Source: Protula sp. h YS-2021 (Eukaryota > Annelida > Polychaeta > Sabellida > Serpulidae). From it: 64,000 nt of DNA. Position 1 is the first letter of the stretch. Each line of letters opens with the position of its first letter. Under the pieces are notes generated by a model, which did not search any database, had not been told where the DNA came from, and saw only the letters and a program-made list of their open reading frames with translations. Both the position numbers and the translations under genes were made by a program. Below, piece after piece: positions 1 to 11,488 of this stretch. The stretch lies in NCBI GenBank assembly GCA_949752745.1, contig OX457028.1, forward strand, positions 19,720,221 through 19,784,220. Direction: 5' to 3'.

Positions 1-1079
1 GGGGGGGGGGGGGGGGGAGAGGGAGGGTTTGGGGGTTCATTGCGGTTGCTTTCTTCGCATTGTAACAGCGACCGCAAAGGAATTCCCATCCGTTTCAGTT
101 TAAATATCGCTTTTCCAAATATCGAACCAAATAGACAAAACAGAAAAAAAAAAAAAAAAAAAAAAAACAAATATTCAAACCTCATGCCCTCCTCCTCTAC
201 TTGTATCTGTAAAAATATTACATGCTCGACTATGTAATTGTTAGGTTATAGTGTCTTAATTTTTATCTCTCCTTATCTTTGAAACAGGCTGTGCACTGCA
301 TATAAGTGTCATCCCCCCCCACCCCATATCCCGGGCATTATTCTGAACACAAAGATAAAGTCTGATTATAAAAACGTTCAAAGCCTAGGAGTGCTTTGCA
401 CACGTCTCTAAAATTATTGACACTCGAAGCCTGGTTATAAGGTTTGTGAATGAAGCTAAAATTCACGTAACTCCACGGATAACCAGGGAAAGAGGCTGCT
501 GAAACTCATGTCACCACCACACCATAAAAACGGGAAAAAACACCCCTGGAGTAAAATAAACACTCAAACAAATTAATAAAAGTGCACAAAAAATGACATA
601 GAAAAAGTTGGGATTTGTTTGGTTTTCGTTGACACCATAAAGTGTGAAAAATAACTTTTATTTTGCAACAGGTAGACCATAAAGGGTGAGATTCGATAGA
701 CGTAAAAAATCACCTTCTTGAAAGCTGCGTTCTTTATATATCCGAGCGGCGTCCCTAACCTTCCCAGTAAATCCTGCCACGTGAAGGACACGTTACAACC
801 GGTCAGGTTTCAGTTAATCATGGAATTTAGAATGTCTACTCCACGGCGTGGGATAGATGTCGATTATCCGACGTCTGATCAACACTGCTGAAAGAGTACG
901 CACAAACGTCGAAAAAACGTCGAATCTCCCCATGCTGCATAGGAGTCGGGAGAGCCTTCAAGACAGTGACATAACGTAAGTTTCCTGGGCATATCTCCTC
1001 AAAATACACACACCCTTGGGTCATGCAGCAACGCAAGAAAAATATGAAGCCAGATTTCACATAAATTTATTTTTCCAAA
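1..1079. other. Non-coding stretch with G-run and A-run
   Basis: The window opens with a run of 17 G and has an A-run near 150. Short open frames here are interrupted, lack splice context and match no family I know. I see no gene. Confidence 0.6.
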
Positions 1080-1450
1080 ATACGGCTAAAAGCTTGATAT
1101 CGATTTGAGGTTGCGATGTCGATCTGACCAAACTACAACATTAACTCTGGTTGTATTTTGGTTGTGAGAGGCAAAGACTACAGAGAAGAATAGACGATGT
1201 ACAAGCAACGTTTAGGGGTTGCTTTTGGTCCTAATGAAAAAACAACTTTCCTTGATATCTGATCAGTGCCTTTGGTGCAATGTTGAAAAGACGTCGGAAA
1301 ATCAACGTTGGACTGACGTCGAAAATCGGCGTTGTATAAACGTTGGATGCACATCCAAAACTACATATCCTTGTTATCGACCACCAGAAATGGTACCCAT
1401 GACAGGTGACTTCGTAAACAGACCGAAGCAAGGACGTAAAATATGAGAAT
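1080..1450. repeat. Dispersed repeat, related copy near 58.9-59.2 kb
   Basis: This stretch shares an ordered series of short blocks with 58930-59165: a TTGGTTGTGA block, a GGCGTTG block, and an ACCATGACAGGT block followed by AGACCGAA. The order is kept while the intervening sequence has diverged, as expected of old copies of one interspersed element. GACGTC words are frequent. No coding capacity or clear termini were found. Confidence 0.5.
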
Positions 1451-2159
1451 TTCAGGAGGGCTTAAGTTGCTCCCACATACTTCTGAAAAATATTCATGGA
1501 AAACGACTTCATACATGTCCTGAAATAGCGCCTGAGCCGAGCACTGGATGCTGCAATGCAGGGTGACCATACTTATTATCGTTGCCAAGATTGTGATTCC
1601 AAATTAATATTGTCCCTAGACCTATCGTCGCTTTCCCGATCTCTCTAATGATTCCTTCCCGGCGTCTATGCAACGGTGTTTAGCCGTGCATTAACATTCA
1701 AAATCCGTCGTTGGTCCGACGTCAGTGCGACATCTGTCCAGTGTTAATCCAGTATGTACTGGGTTCTGTGTCTTGTGTATTCCGATCCAATGTAGACCGA
1801 GGGCCTGGATAGCCCAGCCGTGTTAGGCATTTTCGAGATATACTTTTACTTCGCAAAAGTTTTGAATTCGCTTATCTCCAGTTTAAGATGGATTTCCCTC
1901 CTGGTGGAAGACTTCCAGTCAATAGAAATGAAATTTTTGTTGCAGTTAGAACCAAACAGAATGAAGGAATCCTATGGTATTACCTCACTGATGACACGGG
2001 GCATTCCCTTTAAGCGTGTTGTGTGTTGTAAACACATGCCATTCTAGTTAAAAGGTGCCAGTTTGCTTCAGTTTTAGCTATTTTACTAAGCAAGAACTAT
2101 TTTATCATATTCTAAAATTTGGATACATTTGGTTCTAGTAAAGAGCAAATTTCAGCACT
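1451..2159. other. No recognisable gene
   Basis: Scattered GACGTC words continue (1320-1740), but there is no open frame with family resemblance and no clear repeat ends. Confidence 0.5.
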
Positions 2160-3730
2160 TGTAGCTTCGGTCTGGCAGATGATGAGCTTAAACGTAGCGG
2201 TGACATGTCGATCGTCCCGTGAAGTGTGCCTCTTATTCTACATAAGAAGCTACAAAATCGAGTATCAGATACTGCTTCCAGTACACATCGTCTAGGAGTT
2301 GTTTCGAGTCTTTACAGTCCGCGTTGCCTGCTTAGGCTTCAAGCTTTATTCAGGTGACTGCGCCGTAGCAGAAATGGCCAGCTTTTGCTTAAGCTGGCAC
2401 TTTATGAGCCAGGATCGGTTTTGTACGAGCAAACTCTGCATTACTGTCTGGGCGGAAAAAAGACGATTTTTTTTTAGTTTTAGAGCTTGTCGCACTTTTT
2501 GGGTCACATTCCAGTAATGGGACTGTCAAACGGTCTGTGAATGGTGTACAGTGCTCGTACAGTGCCTGGTCAGGCGTCCTAAGGCCTGACCAAGAACATT
2601 ACCAGGAGTCTATAATCCTTAACCGCGCGTCCCGTGCCAGACAGTCCGCCATGGGACATATGGGAACATGGGTCCTTATGGGAACATGGGTCAGAGTCAC
2701 ATGTGAACATGGGGCTATGGGACAATATGGCAACATGCTAAGATGGATCCTCGTTTTTTTCGTCTCGAACCGTCTAAATTGATATCTGATGACAATATGA
2801 GTTGATTTTAGGGTAATATCTGTGGGAGAAAATTTTGCATTACTGATCTATGACGGGGCGAAAAGAGATGCTTTCCCGTAATCAGACCGTCTTTGGACCG
2901 TCAGCAGACGGCTGGTCCACGACACCCTCGCGGTCTTCGGACGGAGGGACCTGGAGTCTGACCCCGGACGGTACTCGGTTAACATGGTTAGTGTCGCCTC
3001 GTCCCGATTCGGACGGGAAATTGTAGGAAATGACGCCTATAAGCCTCTCTTGTCGTCTAGAATTGTCTTCTGAATGCAATTTAGGATGGTTTCAACGGTC
3101 TTAATCTCTGAATAAAGATTGAAGTAATGGTTTAAGCAATGCCTTCTCTTCGCAAGACTGAGTCATAGCAGAAAAGGCCCGTTTTGTTTAAGCTTACACT
3201 CCACAGGACGAGATCTGTATTGTGAGAGCAATTTCTGCACTCCTGATCTTTGTCCAGGTGAAAAGAGATGTTTTTTTGCACTTCTAGGGTTTGTGGTATG
3301 TTTTTCGCCACATTCGTAATCGCACGGTCAGCAGACGGTCTACGGACGGTACACGTACCCTAACGGTCTTCGGAGAGGGGTACTTGGGTTTGACCTCGGA
3401 CGGTCCTAGGTCAGTGTGGTCGGTCCCACGGTGACCTAGGACCTAAGTGTTCTAATTTAAGTAACTGCGTGTTTACTGGTAACACAGTTACCTTATGGTC
3501 TCCTCTTCTGCTTGCCTTTCAGACAGAGGCCAGCCTGCAATCGCCACTCAATGCTCTTCAGCGTTCGCACCCTCCCACAGCGCTCAACCTGCAGTCGGTC
3601 AGCGACCGTTGTAGAAGGGACAGTGGTCTACCAAGTGCCGGCACAAGGGACGGTACTCGGTCACCATGGGTGAGTCTCGTCAGCACTTTTCTGACGGATT
3701 CTGCGGACGGAGCGATTCAGGCATTGCAAG
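2160..3730. repeat. Diverged direct repeats with ACGGTC-type motifs
   Basis: Similar passages recur at roughly 2340-2560, 2820-3060 and 3150-3440. Each has a 'gcattactg/gcactcctg' block, a 'gaaaagagatg' block and then several ACGGTC/GACGGT words (cagacggt, tcggacgg). A further GACGGTACTCGGTCACCATGG block is near 3650. The pattern is a decayed tandem or segmental duplication. The open frames across it differ between copies, so I do not call them genes. Confidence 0.45.
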
Positions 3731-3989
3731 ACTTACGCCACGCTCCCATTCATGGGGCAGAGGAACCGTTCCCCTCACCGAGGTAGAGAGAGTGAGAAGA
3801 AAAGAACTTAGCTCTTTAAGAAATGTCGTTAACATAAAAGAGGAAAGGGGCGATAGAGGAAATGCTTGAAAATCAGACAGCTACTTCAGCAGAGTGTTTT
3901 CTGGTCCCCAAAAAAGTCCGCGGATGGAGATTAGTGACCGACCTCTCCTCCCGCAACGACCTCTCAGAACTGACCAAACGGTCGAGATT

Positions 3990-4470
3990 AAGCTCAAAGT
4001 CGCACTACCTCTAACTGTTTTGGAAGTTTCGGTTTTTAACTCCGACAATGACCGTGGAGGTCGAGGTCACCGAGGTACCTCTTACACGTCGTCTTTTGGG
4101 TCGAAAGGGTCGAAAAGGCTCCAAATTGCTCTATCTTTAACCGTTTTCGAGATATTGATCAACTTCCGGTTTTTGATTTTGACCATGACCGAGGAAGGCA
4201 AGGTCACCGAGGTACTTCTTACACGTCGTCTTTTAGGCCCAAAGGGTCGAAAATAGGCTCAAAATCGCTCAAAATCTCTAACCGCTTTCGAGATAATAGT
4301 CAACTTCCGGTTTTTTACTTTGACCATGGCCGGCGAGGTCACAGTCACCGAGGTACCTCTTACATATGATCTTTTAGGCCAAAAAGGTCGAAAATAAGCT
4401 CGAAATAGCTCTATCTGTAACCGTTTGTGAGATAATGATCAATCGTTTTCTAAGCTAATGGTAAAAAATG
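3990..4470 (+). repeat. Internal tandem repeats of Helentron-type family H (fragment)
   Basis: About three diverged units of roughly 140 bp. Each contains a 'gtcaccgaggtac' block, a 'cgtcttttgg/agg' block, 'aaccgttttcgagata' and 'caacttccggttttt', with AGGTCA-like hexamers. The same units occur inside the complete copies at 9.1-11.5 kb and in the fragment at 12.1 kb. Neither element terminus is visible here. Confidence 0.65.
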
Positions 4471-4709
4471 AGGATTTCACGACGTCTCATCTTCCTCTAT
4501 AACTGAGCCAACTTTCATCACTCTTCGCAATTGGGAAAAACCAACACGCTGCAGTCAGCTTCAGCTTGCACACACACTGTAATCGTTCTCATTGTGGAGA
4601 GTCCGGCGACCAATACGCCTGTGTTGATAAGTATTTCCTTTATCTTCGAAATCAAGCGTTCGTTTGCCTTTTAATGGGCGACAGTGGCAACATTTCAGTG
4701 TGCATTTTT

Positions 4710-5230
4710 AACACTTGACAAGCCTTTGGCTTGCAAGAGTTATATGAATTTGTGCGAGCAAAATTCGTCCTTTTTTTTTCTTCTTGACACTTTTTCCGAT
4801 TTTTTGTGTCTTCTTCTCCTCTGACACTATGGGCCCTACGACCATGAAACTTGGGACTTATGAAGAGCTTGATCTGAACATGTGCATGTCACTTTTTATT
4901 TTCGTCTTTGATTTCGTTTTCTTTGTTAAAACGCCATGTGAAAAGAGTGCATTTTTTGCAAGTAAATGCGTAGCATTTAACCCACATCACACACAGTTGC
5001 ACAGTGAGCTTTGTGCGAGCTCTCACTGCGTAAATAGCTAACACGGCGTATGCTAGATCAGTCAATAAAACCTTAAGTCAACAGAAACCAAACACTACTC
5101 GGCTTATAAGACATATTCAAGCTGTGTTGTTTGCAATATATTATTCAAGAAATAACCCATTGGAGGAATAATTTTTGCGTTTTAATTTTTGTCAAGTGTT
5201 TAACATTTCGCTAGCGAAGTGAGGTTCTAG
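4710..5230 (+). mobile_element. Helentron-type non-autonomous element, family R1, copy 1
   Basis: The 5' end is AACACTTGACAA after a T. Near the 3' end is its inverted copy TTGTCAAGTGTT, followed by a stem-loop centred on CGCTAGCG and then a terminal CTAG followed by T. A terminal repeat at the 5' edge, an internal partner, a 3' palindrome and T/T flanks are the known layout of Helentron-associated elements (HINE/DINE-1-like). Copies 2, 3 and 4 share the same edges, which fixes the boundaries. The small open frame in the middle is conserved only because the copies are recent relatives. Confidence 0.72.
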
Positions 5231-5453
5231 TTTTGCACAGATATTTTATGCATGCCCAGAAGGAAATTTTGGTAAATATGAACTTTTTTTAATTGCTTTA
5301 TTGTTTATGTAAAGTGCGACTAAGCGGATGCACCGCAGAGCACAGATAACGCGAAGTTCTGTCAGTACGCTTGAGGCGAGCGTATTGCGAATTGTTCTTT
5401 TATTCACTGCAAAGACAGCTGCGCTATTGTCGGTCCCTATAACTAATTTTGAA
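5231..5453. other. Spacer between inverted R1 copies
   Basis: About 220 bp separating two head-to-head R1 copies. No gene or repeat recognised. Confidence 0.4.
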
Positions 5454-5929
5454 CTGGAACCTCATTTCGCTAGCGAAATGTTAAACACTTGACAAAAATT
5501 AAAACGCAAAAAATACTTCCTTCAATGGGTTATTTCTTGAATAATATATTGCAAACAACACAGCTTGAATACGTCTTATACGTCTTGACGTAAGGTTTTA
5601 TTGACTGATCAGGCATACGCCATGTTATCTATTTACGCAGTGAGAGCTCGCACAAAGCTCAGCAACTGTGTGTTCTGTGCTGTGCCTTAAATGCTCCGCA
5701 TTTACTTGTAAATGATACACTCGTTTCACATGGCGTTTTAAACAAGAAAACGAAATCGAAGGCAAAATAAAAAGTGTCATGCACACGTTCATATAAAGTT
5801 CTACTTAAGTCCGTAGTGCTAGTGGAGGAGATGACACAGGAAATCCGATCACTGTCAAGAAAAAAAAGATACTAACGGTTGCTCGCAGAAATTCATATAG
5901 CCCTCGCAAGCCAAGGCTTGTCAAGTGTT
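5454..5929 (-). mobile_element. Helentron-type element, family R1, copy 2 (inverted)
   Basis: Reverse-orientation copy with the same AACACTTGAC start (its 5' end is at the higher coordinate), the CGCTAGCG stem-loop and a 3' end in which CTAG has become CCAG. It is more diverged in the middle than copies 1 and 3. With copy 1 it forms a large inverted repeat. Confidence 0.68.
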
Positions 5930-6009
5930 AATTATATCACAGTTTGCATCAGCCTTTAACAGCTAACAATTATAATGCAAGTTCCTTGACATTTGTGTGA
6001 GGGCTAATT

Positions 6010-6513
6010 AACACTTGACAAGCCTTTGGCCTGCAAGAGTTATATGAATTTGTGCGAGCAAAATTCGTCCTTTTTTTTTTCTTCTTGACACTTTTTCCGA
6101 TTTTTTGTGTCTTCTTCTTCTCTGACACTATGGGCCCTACGACCATGAAACTTGGGACTTATGAAGAGCTTGATCTGAACATGTGCATGTCACTTTTTAT
6201 TTTCGTCTTTGATTTCGTTTTCTTTGTTAAAACGCCATGTGAAAAGAGTGTATTTTTCGCAAGTTAATGCGTAGGATTTAAACCACATCACACACAGTTG
6301 CTCAGTGAGCTTTGTGCGAGCTCTCACTGTGTATGCTAGATCAGTCAATAAAACCTTAAGTCAACAGAAACTAAACACTACTCGGCTTATAAGACGTATT
6401 TAAGCTGTGTTGTTTGCAATATATTATTCAAGAAATAACCCATTGAAGCCAGTATTTTTGCGTTTTAATTGTTGTCAAGTGTTTAACATTTCGCTAGCGG
6501 AATGAGCTTCTAG
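6010..6513 (+). mobile_element. Helentron-type element, family R1, copy 3
   Basis: Nearly identical to copy 1 over its length. It starts AACACTTGACAAGCC after a T and ends in a CGCTAGCG stem-loop followed by CTAG and T. Its closeness to copy 1 suggests recent duplication or recent activity. Confidence 0.72.
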
Positions 6514-6529
6514 TTCTAGTATATCCGTT

Positions 6530-7443
6530 TGCCCGTGTAGACAGAACCATCGAGCACAGCATTATTGCGAACAAGTGTTGTCCCTGCCCAGGGACACTAG
6601 CATCAAAGACGATGTGTGCAGATTAGGGCTCATGCCATTCTAGGAAGAAAGATATACCATTGAATGAGCTTCATAGCCATTGAAGCATGTCAAGATCTCG
6701 CCTGAGATCAGCGGTGATGCGAGCGCGATGCGAAGGGCATTTAAAGTGGTGCCATTTTGTCGATGAAACGGCGAAGGCAGGGGACGAACAGAGAAAACAA
6801 CACGAGCTTTCGAACTAAGGCTACCACCTATAAGGTACTGGAATTTTGTGATTCATCCACCGGAAGATGTTTTCTTTGACTTCATTAATTTTTTCGTCCG
6901 ATATAGAGAGGGTGCCAGCTACAGTATCTATGGCTACGCCGAGAAAGGTAAGTGTGGGGGTTGGTGACACGCACTGTTCTCAACTGATGGCAAATCCCAA
7001 TGAAACAAGGACATGAATGAGTAAATTCATGGCTCGTTTAACATGATCCTCACTGTCGCCCGTGATGAAAAAAAAATCGTCAATAAAACAAATAATGACA
7101 TTGCTACCCATTCTACGCAAGATGCAGCAAACACTTTGAGTTAGCCTGTGAAAGATAACCACATTTTTAGCCGCTCCGAACGGTAAACGCATATCTACCA
7201 GAAAGGTATCGTGCTTATCACCTTCAAATCTCCTACGTTTTGAGAGTGTCGACTTAGCGGAACTTGTCTGTATGCTGATTTGAGGTCGACCTTGGCCATG
7301 AATGAGCTGGCCGTTACCATGGAGACTGCTGTGTCTACAGATACGAAGGAGTCTTTGTTTATTATAGCGTAGTCATTGGCTGCTTTAGTGAAAAGCTGTG
7401 AACAATCGTGAATCAACCTTATTCCGCCACCACTCTTTGGCAA
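6530..7443 (-). pseudogene. DIRS-like retroelement reverse transcriptase remnant
   Basis: Reading on the minus strand from 7443, the translation contains GGGIRLIHDCS, then KVDLKSAYRQVP, then after a frameshift MRLPFGAAKNVVIFHRLTQS and the catalytic-type CFIDDFFF, then TFLGVAIDT. This order (fingers, the aspartate of KVDLKSAYR, the IDD motif, the LGF-type region) is that of DIRS-type reverse transcriptases. Decayed downstream sequence can be followed to about 6530. Frameshifts and stops make it non-functional. No tyrosine recombinase was seen before the R1 element cuts in. Confidence 0.7.
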
Positions 7444-7697
7444 GGCGCCAAGAGGTGCACGATTAGTGGTTGTTTATGCATGATGCGATATCTGCCTAGC
7501 TCAATCTCCTTGATTTTTTCAACTTCATCCCGGGATCGATCAGCTGATTTGGTATTGCACTGAAAAGCAGGTTTCTGGTTTTGGATCCGAGTATATAATA
7601 TCAAAGCCATGATCAATGCCGTCGACCAAAATCTCGTAATCGGGATCACTTTGCAGTAGTCGTCTCCAGTTATGAATTTTCACCGTCAGCGGACTTT

Positions 7698-7790
7698 GTC
7701 ATGCGTGCGCCTCGTCATGCGTGCGCCTCGTCATGCGTGCGCCTCGTCATGTGTGCGCCTCGTCATGCGTGCGCCTCGTCATACGTGTCG
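7698..7790. repeat. 16-bp tandem repeat inside DIRS-like remnant
   Basis: Six head-to-tail units of gtcatgcgtgcgcctc, with one or two substitutions in late units. It lies between the zinc-finger part and the reverse transcriptase part of the remnant and is a likely late expansion. Confidence 0.9.
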
Positions 7791-8760
7791 GAACTCTGGG
7801 TAATTCTGATGGCATTTCGCACACACATGCGCAAATTTGCATTGCTTTAGCTGGCATCCCTTTTGGAGGTTAAAGTTCCTGCAAATTTGTTTTCCCGATG
7901 CAGGGTCAGAGGGCATGAAATCCATCTTCTGGGCCTTAAAAGAGCTGGCACTCTTAGCGAAAATGCAGTTCATTAATTCTGAATCGGTACCACCCCACTT
8001 CAAAAGCTCAGGGCTCCTTCATACACTTCAAGCCGATACTCGCCATCAAAGGGACTAAAGGGCACACGTGTCTGTGATTTGTTGCTCGTATTTGGCATAC
8101 GTTTTAATATCGGTAATAGATACCAGTTCGCCTCTGTCTATAAGTTCATCTTGTATGCGCAAATGGCCCCTTATCCAATGAGGGGGAGTGGTATTTTTCG
8201 GGAGATAAACGACGCACCGACGATACAAAGAGCCGCTGATTACCCTCCAAAGACAGCGCCTCACGCTCTTGCCCGCTCGTATACCCTGAAAGGCTATGCA
8301 CAAAATACTGCACCAAAGGGGTTTTTCCTTACCCTGCGCGCGGACGGGTATGCTGCGGCCCTGGTCACCTAGGAGGCCACTCTCCTTGAGCTGGATGAGA
8401 AGCGTTGATAATTTATCCCCTGATGCGGGGGGCATCGATGGCGGCGTTATGTATTTTCGAACGTGACAGGCAAAATGGTGGAAGAGGGGACAGACCCTCG
8501 GTGGCGATTTCTCCTATATCCTCCTGCGTACTTCAACCAGCTTGCCCCTTTGGCTCACTCAGTTGCGTAATTGCCAGTGATAGCTCGAGTGCTTGGCCCG
8601 TATTAATCTTGACTTTCCCAAGATATCTTTGGTCAATAAGAGTTATTACCTCAAGGTCATCAAGCCCATCTTTGACAAGGAAGTCAATGGTTTCTTGCTT
8701 CACCTTATTCACTGGCATATATTCAATAAAGATTTCGCTATCCGATTTTTCGCTACCCAT
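7779..8760 (-). pseudogene. DIRS-like retroelement gag-like region with CCCH finger
   Basis: The upstream half of the same minus-strand remnant. A first frame (8760-8533) has an acidic start and a FLVKDGLDDLEVITLI segment resembling the N-terminal domain of invertebrate DIRS gag proteins. A broken middle region follows. The last part (8003-7779) contains CRNFNLQKGCQLKQCKFAH, a C-x8-C-x4-C-x3-H finger of the CCCH type, then CAKC. CCCH fingers before the reverse transcriptase are common in DIRS-like elements. Several frameshifts separate the parts. The host-gene alternative (a CCCH RNA-binding protein) is less likely because of the adjacent reverse transcriptase. Confidence 0.62.
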
Positions 8761-8953
8761 GATTTATAAATATCCTAGTCCAAGTTGCAATTTTTTTTTA
8801 TTTTTTAGTTACTTAACGCGTTCTTACGGATGTTCATTAAATTACGGTAAATCACATGTACTCCTGTTTACTCACTCCTGTTTGTGCATTCCTTTGCGTA
8901 ACTATGAACTCATTTTTTCCATTAAAAAAAGAACAACTCTTGAGCTGCAAGGT

Positions 8954-8973
8954 GGGGGGGGGGGGGGGGGGGG
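8954..8973. repeat. G20 homopolymer
   Basis: Uninterrupted run of G. Similar runs occur at 1, 12.1, 22.56, 51.75, 52.5, 55.74 and 60.74 kb, with C-runs at 13.8 and 51.9 kb. Confidence 0.95.
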
Positions 8974-9058
8974 AGGAAATTAATTGCGGCTTACTAATAC
9001 AAACATATCCTCCAATAAAACACGCATGACACCTGTGCTGAAACGACATAAAATACAA

Positions 9059-9993
9059 CTAAACCGAAATTCGCACAGCGAATTACACCCCACTTGGAAT
9101 GATAACTTAAAACGGGAGGTAGATATTGCTGTTTGTTAGCAATTTTCACATCTCTGAATGTAGAAGATCCCCCTAAATACTACCAACTATACCGGTAAGG
9201 TCAAGGTCAACAATTTTTACCAGGTGCACCACTTCAGATGACCCTCCATACTTGTGCCTAGTTTGGTTGGTCTAGCTTCAGCGGTCTTGGAAGAGATGTC
9301 TGGAAACCGATTGCTCTATCTCTTACCGTTTTCGATATAAAAACCAACTTCAGGTTTGAAGCTTGAAAGTGACCTGGAGGTCAAGGACACCGGAAGTTAT
9401 ACCTGACGTATCGTCGTATAGGGTGTGGAGGTAGAAAATGAGGTCAAAATTGCTCTTCTTTAACCGTTTTCGAGATAAAGGCCAACTTCTGATTTGGGGC
9501 TCGAAAGTGACCTGAAGGTCAAGGACAACCGGAATTTATATCTTACGTATCGTCGAAAATGAAGTCAAAATTGCTCTATCTCTTACCGTTTTCGAGATAA
9601 ATCATTGTTTGTCTTAAAGAACGTTTTTGGCTATTTCAAGGTCAAGGTCAAGGTCAAAAATTTTTATCGGTTGCTTCAGATCACATGGCCCTTTATATAT
9701 GTGATAAGTTTGGCTTTTTTAGCTTCAATGGCCTTGTTGTAGATGTCTGGAAACCGATTGACCTTTTTCGTGATTTGACCTTGACCAATAAAATTTTTTA
9801 TCAGGTCCACCACTTCAGATGGCCCTCCATGCATGTGCCAAGTTTGGTTGGTCTAGCTTCAGCCTTCTTGGACTAGATGTCTGGAAACCGATTCGGCGGA
9901 AGAAGAAAAAAAATTTAAAAAAGGGAGGAAAACAAATAGGTGAAGAATTCAAGGCAGTCCATCCCCATTTGGTATTTTCAATACTAAGTGGGA
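9059..9993 (-). mobile_element. Helentron-type element, family H, copy 1
   Basis: On the minus strand it begins TCCCACTT after a T. Near its 3' end it has the inverted partner CCAAGTGGGG, a stem-loop AATTCGC...GCGAATT, and a terminal TTAG (CTAG in sister copies) followed by T. The interior holds diverged units rich in AGGTCA/TGACCT hexamers, often as AAGGTCAAGGTCA. Terminal asymmetric inverted repeats, a 3' palindrome, T/T flanks and central tandem repeats match Helentron-associated elements. Small open frames inside differ between copies and are not genes. Confidence 0.72.
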
Positions 9994-10586
9994 ATAAAGC
10001 TCTTGTGTTATTTAACCATTAAGTACAATTTTATCGATGATTCGAAAGGGTCATCACTAAGACGCGCAAGAAAAAAAATTTCTTAGTTTCCTTCTCTCCT
10101 GTACGTGGAAAATGTGAATTTATTTATTGACGAGAACCTTTGTCTCAAAGGCGACATGTTGAACACTTGGCTAAAAAATATTATTTTAAAATTATTTTCT
10201 CATTTCAGCCTGATTTTAGTTTGCTTTTGCTTTAGAGACCAAATAATGTCTTTTTTGTAAGATTCCGAAACCTTTTTAAGAAATGTTTTGCCAGTCAGAA
10301 AGCTTTCTAGAGAGCAAAAACATACCCTTGCTACTTACTCCATGAAACGGCATACTCTTTAACGTCTGAATCACCACGCTGTCTGTGTTTGTTTTTTGTT
10401 TGTTTGTTTTTTAACAGAACGATGTCACTAAACAGACGTCTTGAAGGGGCGGGACGAGAGGGGGGAGCTCTTGCCATCCAAATCACAAATATTTCCCAAA
10501 TTTTACCGGGGGGTGGGGAGGTGCGAAGGCACATAATATCACATGTTTTAGTTCGCGTGTGCAAAGACGCGCAGAAAGGGATGTAA
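9994..10586. other. Spacer between two H elements
   Basis: AT-rich stretch with no gene recognised. A GTTT-rich tract near 10390 and a short G-rich segment near 10505 are the only notable compositional features. Confidence 0.5.
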
Positions 10587-11488
10587 CTAGACCGAATTTC
10601 GCTACACGTAGAGAAATGACATCCACTTGCAATGGAAAAATCTATCTGGTCAAAGACACATTTTTCAGTCTATCCGCATAATTGTCAGCTTCCGAATTAT
10701 TATGTTGAACAAGGACATCGAAGTAAATATAATGTAATCTCAAATAATCAGATTCAGTTTTCTAACCGTTTTACGAGATAATGGTCAACTTCCGGTTTTT
10801 GACCTTGACCATGACGGAGGAGGTCAAGGTCACCGAAGTACATCTTGTATAACGTCTTTTAGACCCGAAAGTTCAAAATCGCTCTATCTCTAACCGTTTT
10901 CGAGATAATGGACAATTTTTCTCTAACGGAACTCAATATTCAAAGGTCACATGACCTTGACCTTGACACTGAATGTCGAGATTCCATCCACGATGTTACT
11001 GCCTACTGACATCGTACACGTGTTGAAACAATGATTTGAGCGCTATTTCCAGCAATTTTTCGTGATGGAATAGGTTTTTGAAAAAATATTTTGACCTCAA
11101 TTTGACTTTGACCTTGAAGGTCAAGGTTAAAAATTTTTTGCGGATTTCACGACAACTGATTACTCTCTATGTCTCTGCCAAATGCCGTCCTTCTAGTACA
11201 AACCGTGTAGGAGTTTTATGGAAACCAGTTTGAGGTTAAAAAACTTTGACCTCAATTTGACGTTGACCTTGAAGGTCAAGGTAAAAAAAATTGCGGTTTC
11301 CACGACATCTCATCACCCTCTATCGCTGTACCAAATTTCATCGTCCTACGTCAAATAGCGTAAGAGGAGTTTTTTCGAAACCTCCGTGACGAAAAAAACA
11401 AAAACAAAAACAAAAAAAAAGAGGAAGAATACACAGCCAGAATTCTTTGCAAAGCATACCCATTTGTAAACTATGTTTGCAAGTGGGA
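10587..11488 (-). mobile_element. Helentron-type element, family H, copy 2
   Basis: Same architecture as copy 1: a 5' TCCCACTTGC after a T, an internal partner GCAAGTGG near the 3' end, a stem-loop, GGTCTAG and a following T. The interior has repeated TTGACCTTGAAGGTCAAGGT palindromic blocks around 11100 and 11270, plus the 'accgttttcgagataatgg' unit shared with 3990-4470. An A-rich tract lies near the 5' end. Confidence 0.74.

Noticed and set aside
4784..5041. Conserved small open frame inside R1 copies (also at 6052-6267 and 59994-60236)
   Set aside because: It is shared because the copies are recent and near-identical. Copy 2 lacks it, and it has no start context, domain or codon-level conservation signal.
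6006..6013. TTAA target duplication (piggyBac-type MITE) for R1
   Set aside because: The conserved sequence continues past the inner inverted repeat to a hairpin and CTAG in every copy, so TTAA is not the element edge. Kept as the main alternative to the Helentron reading.
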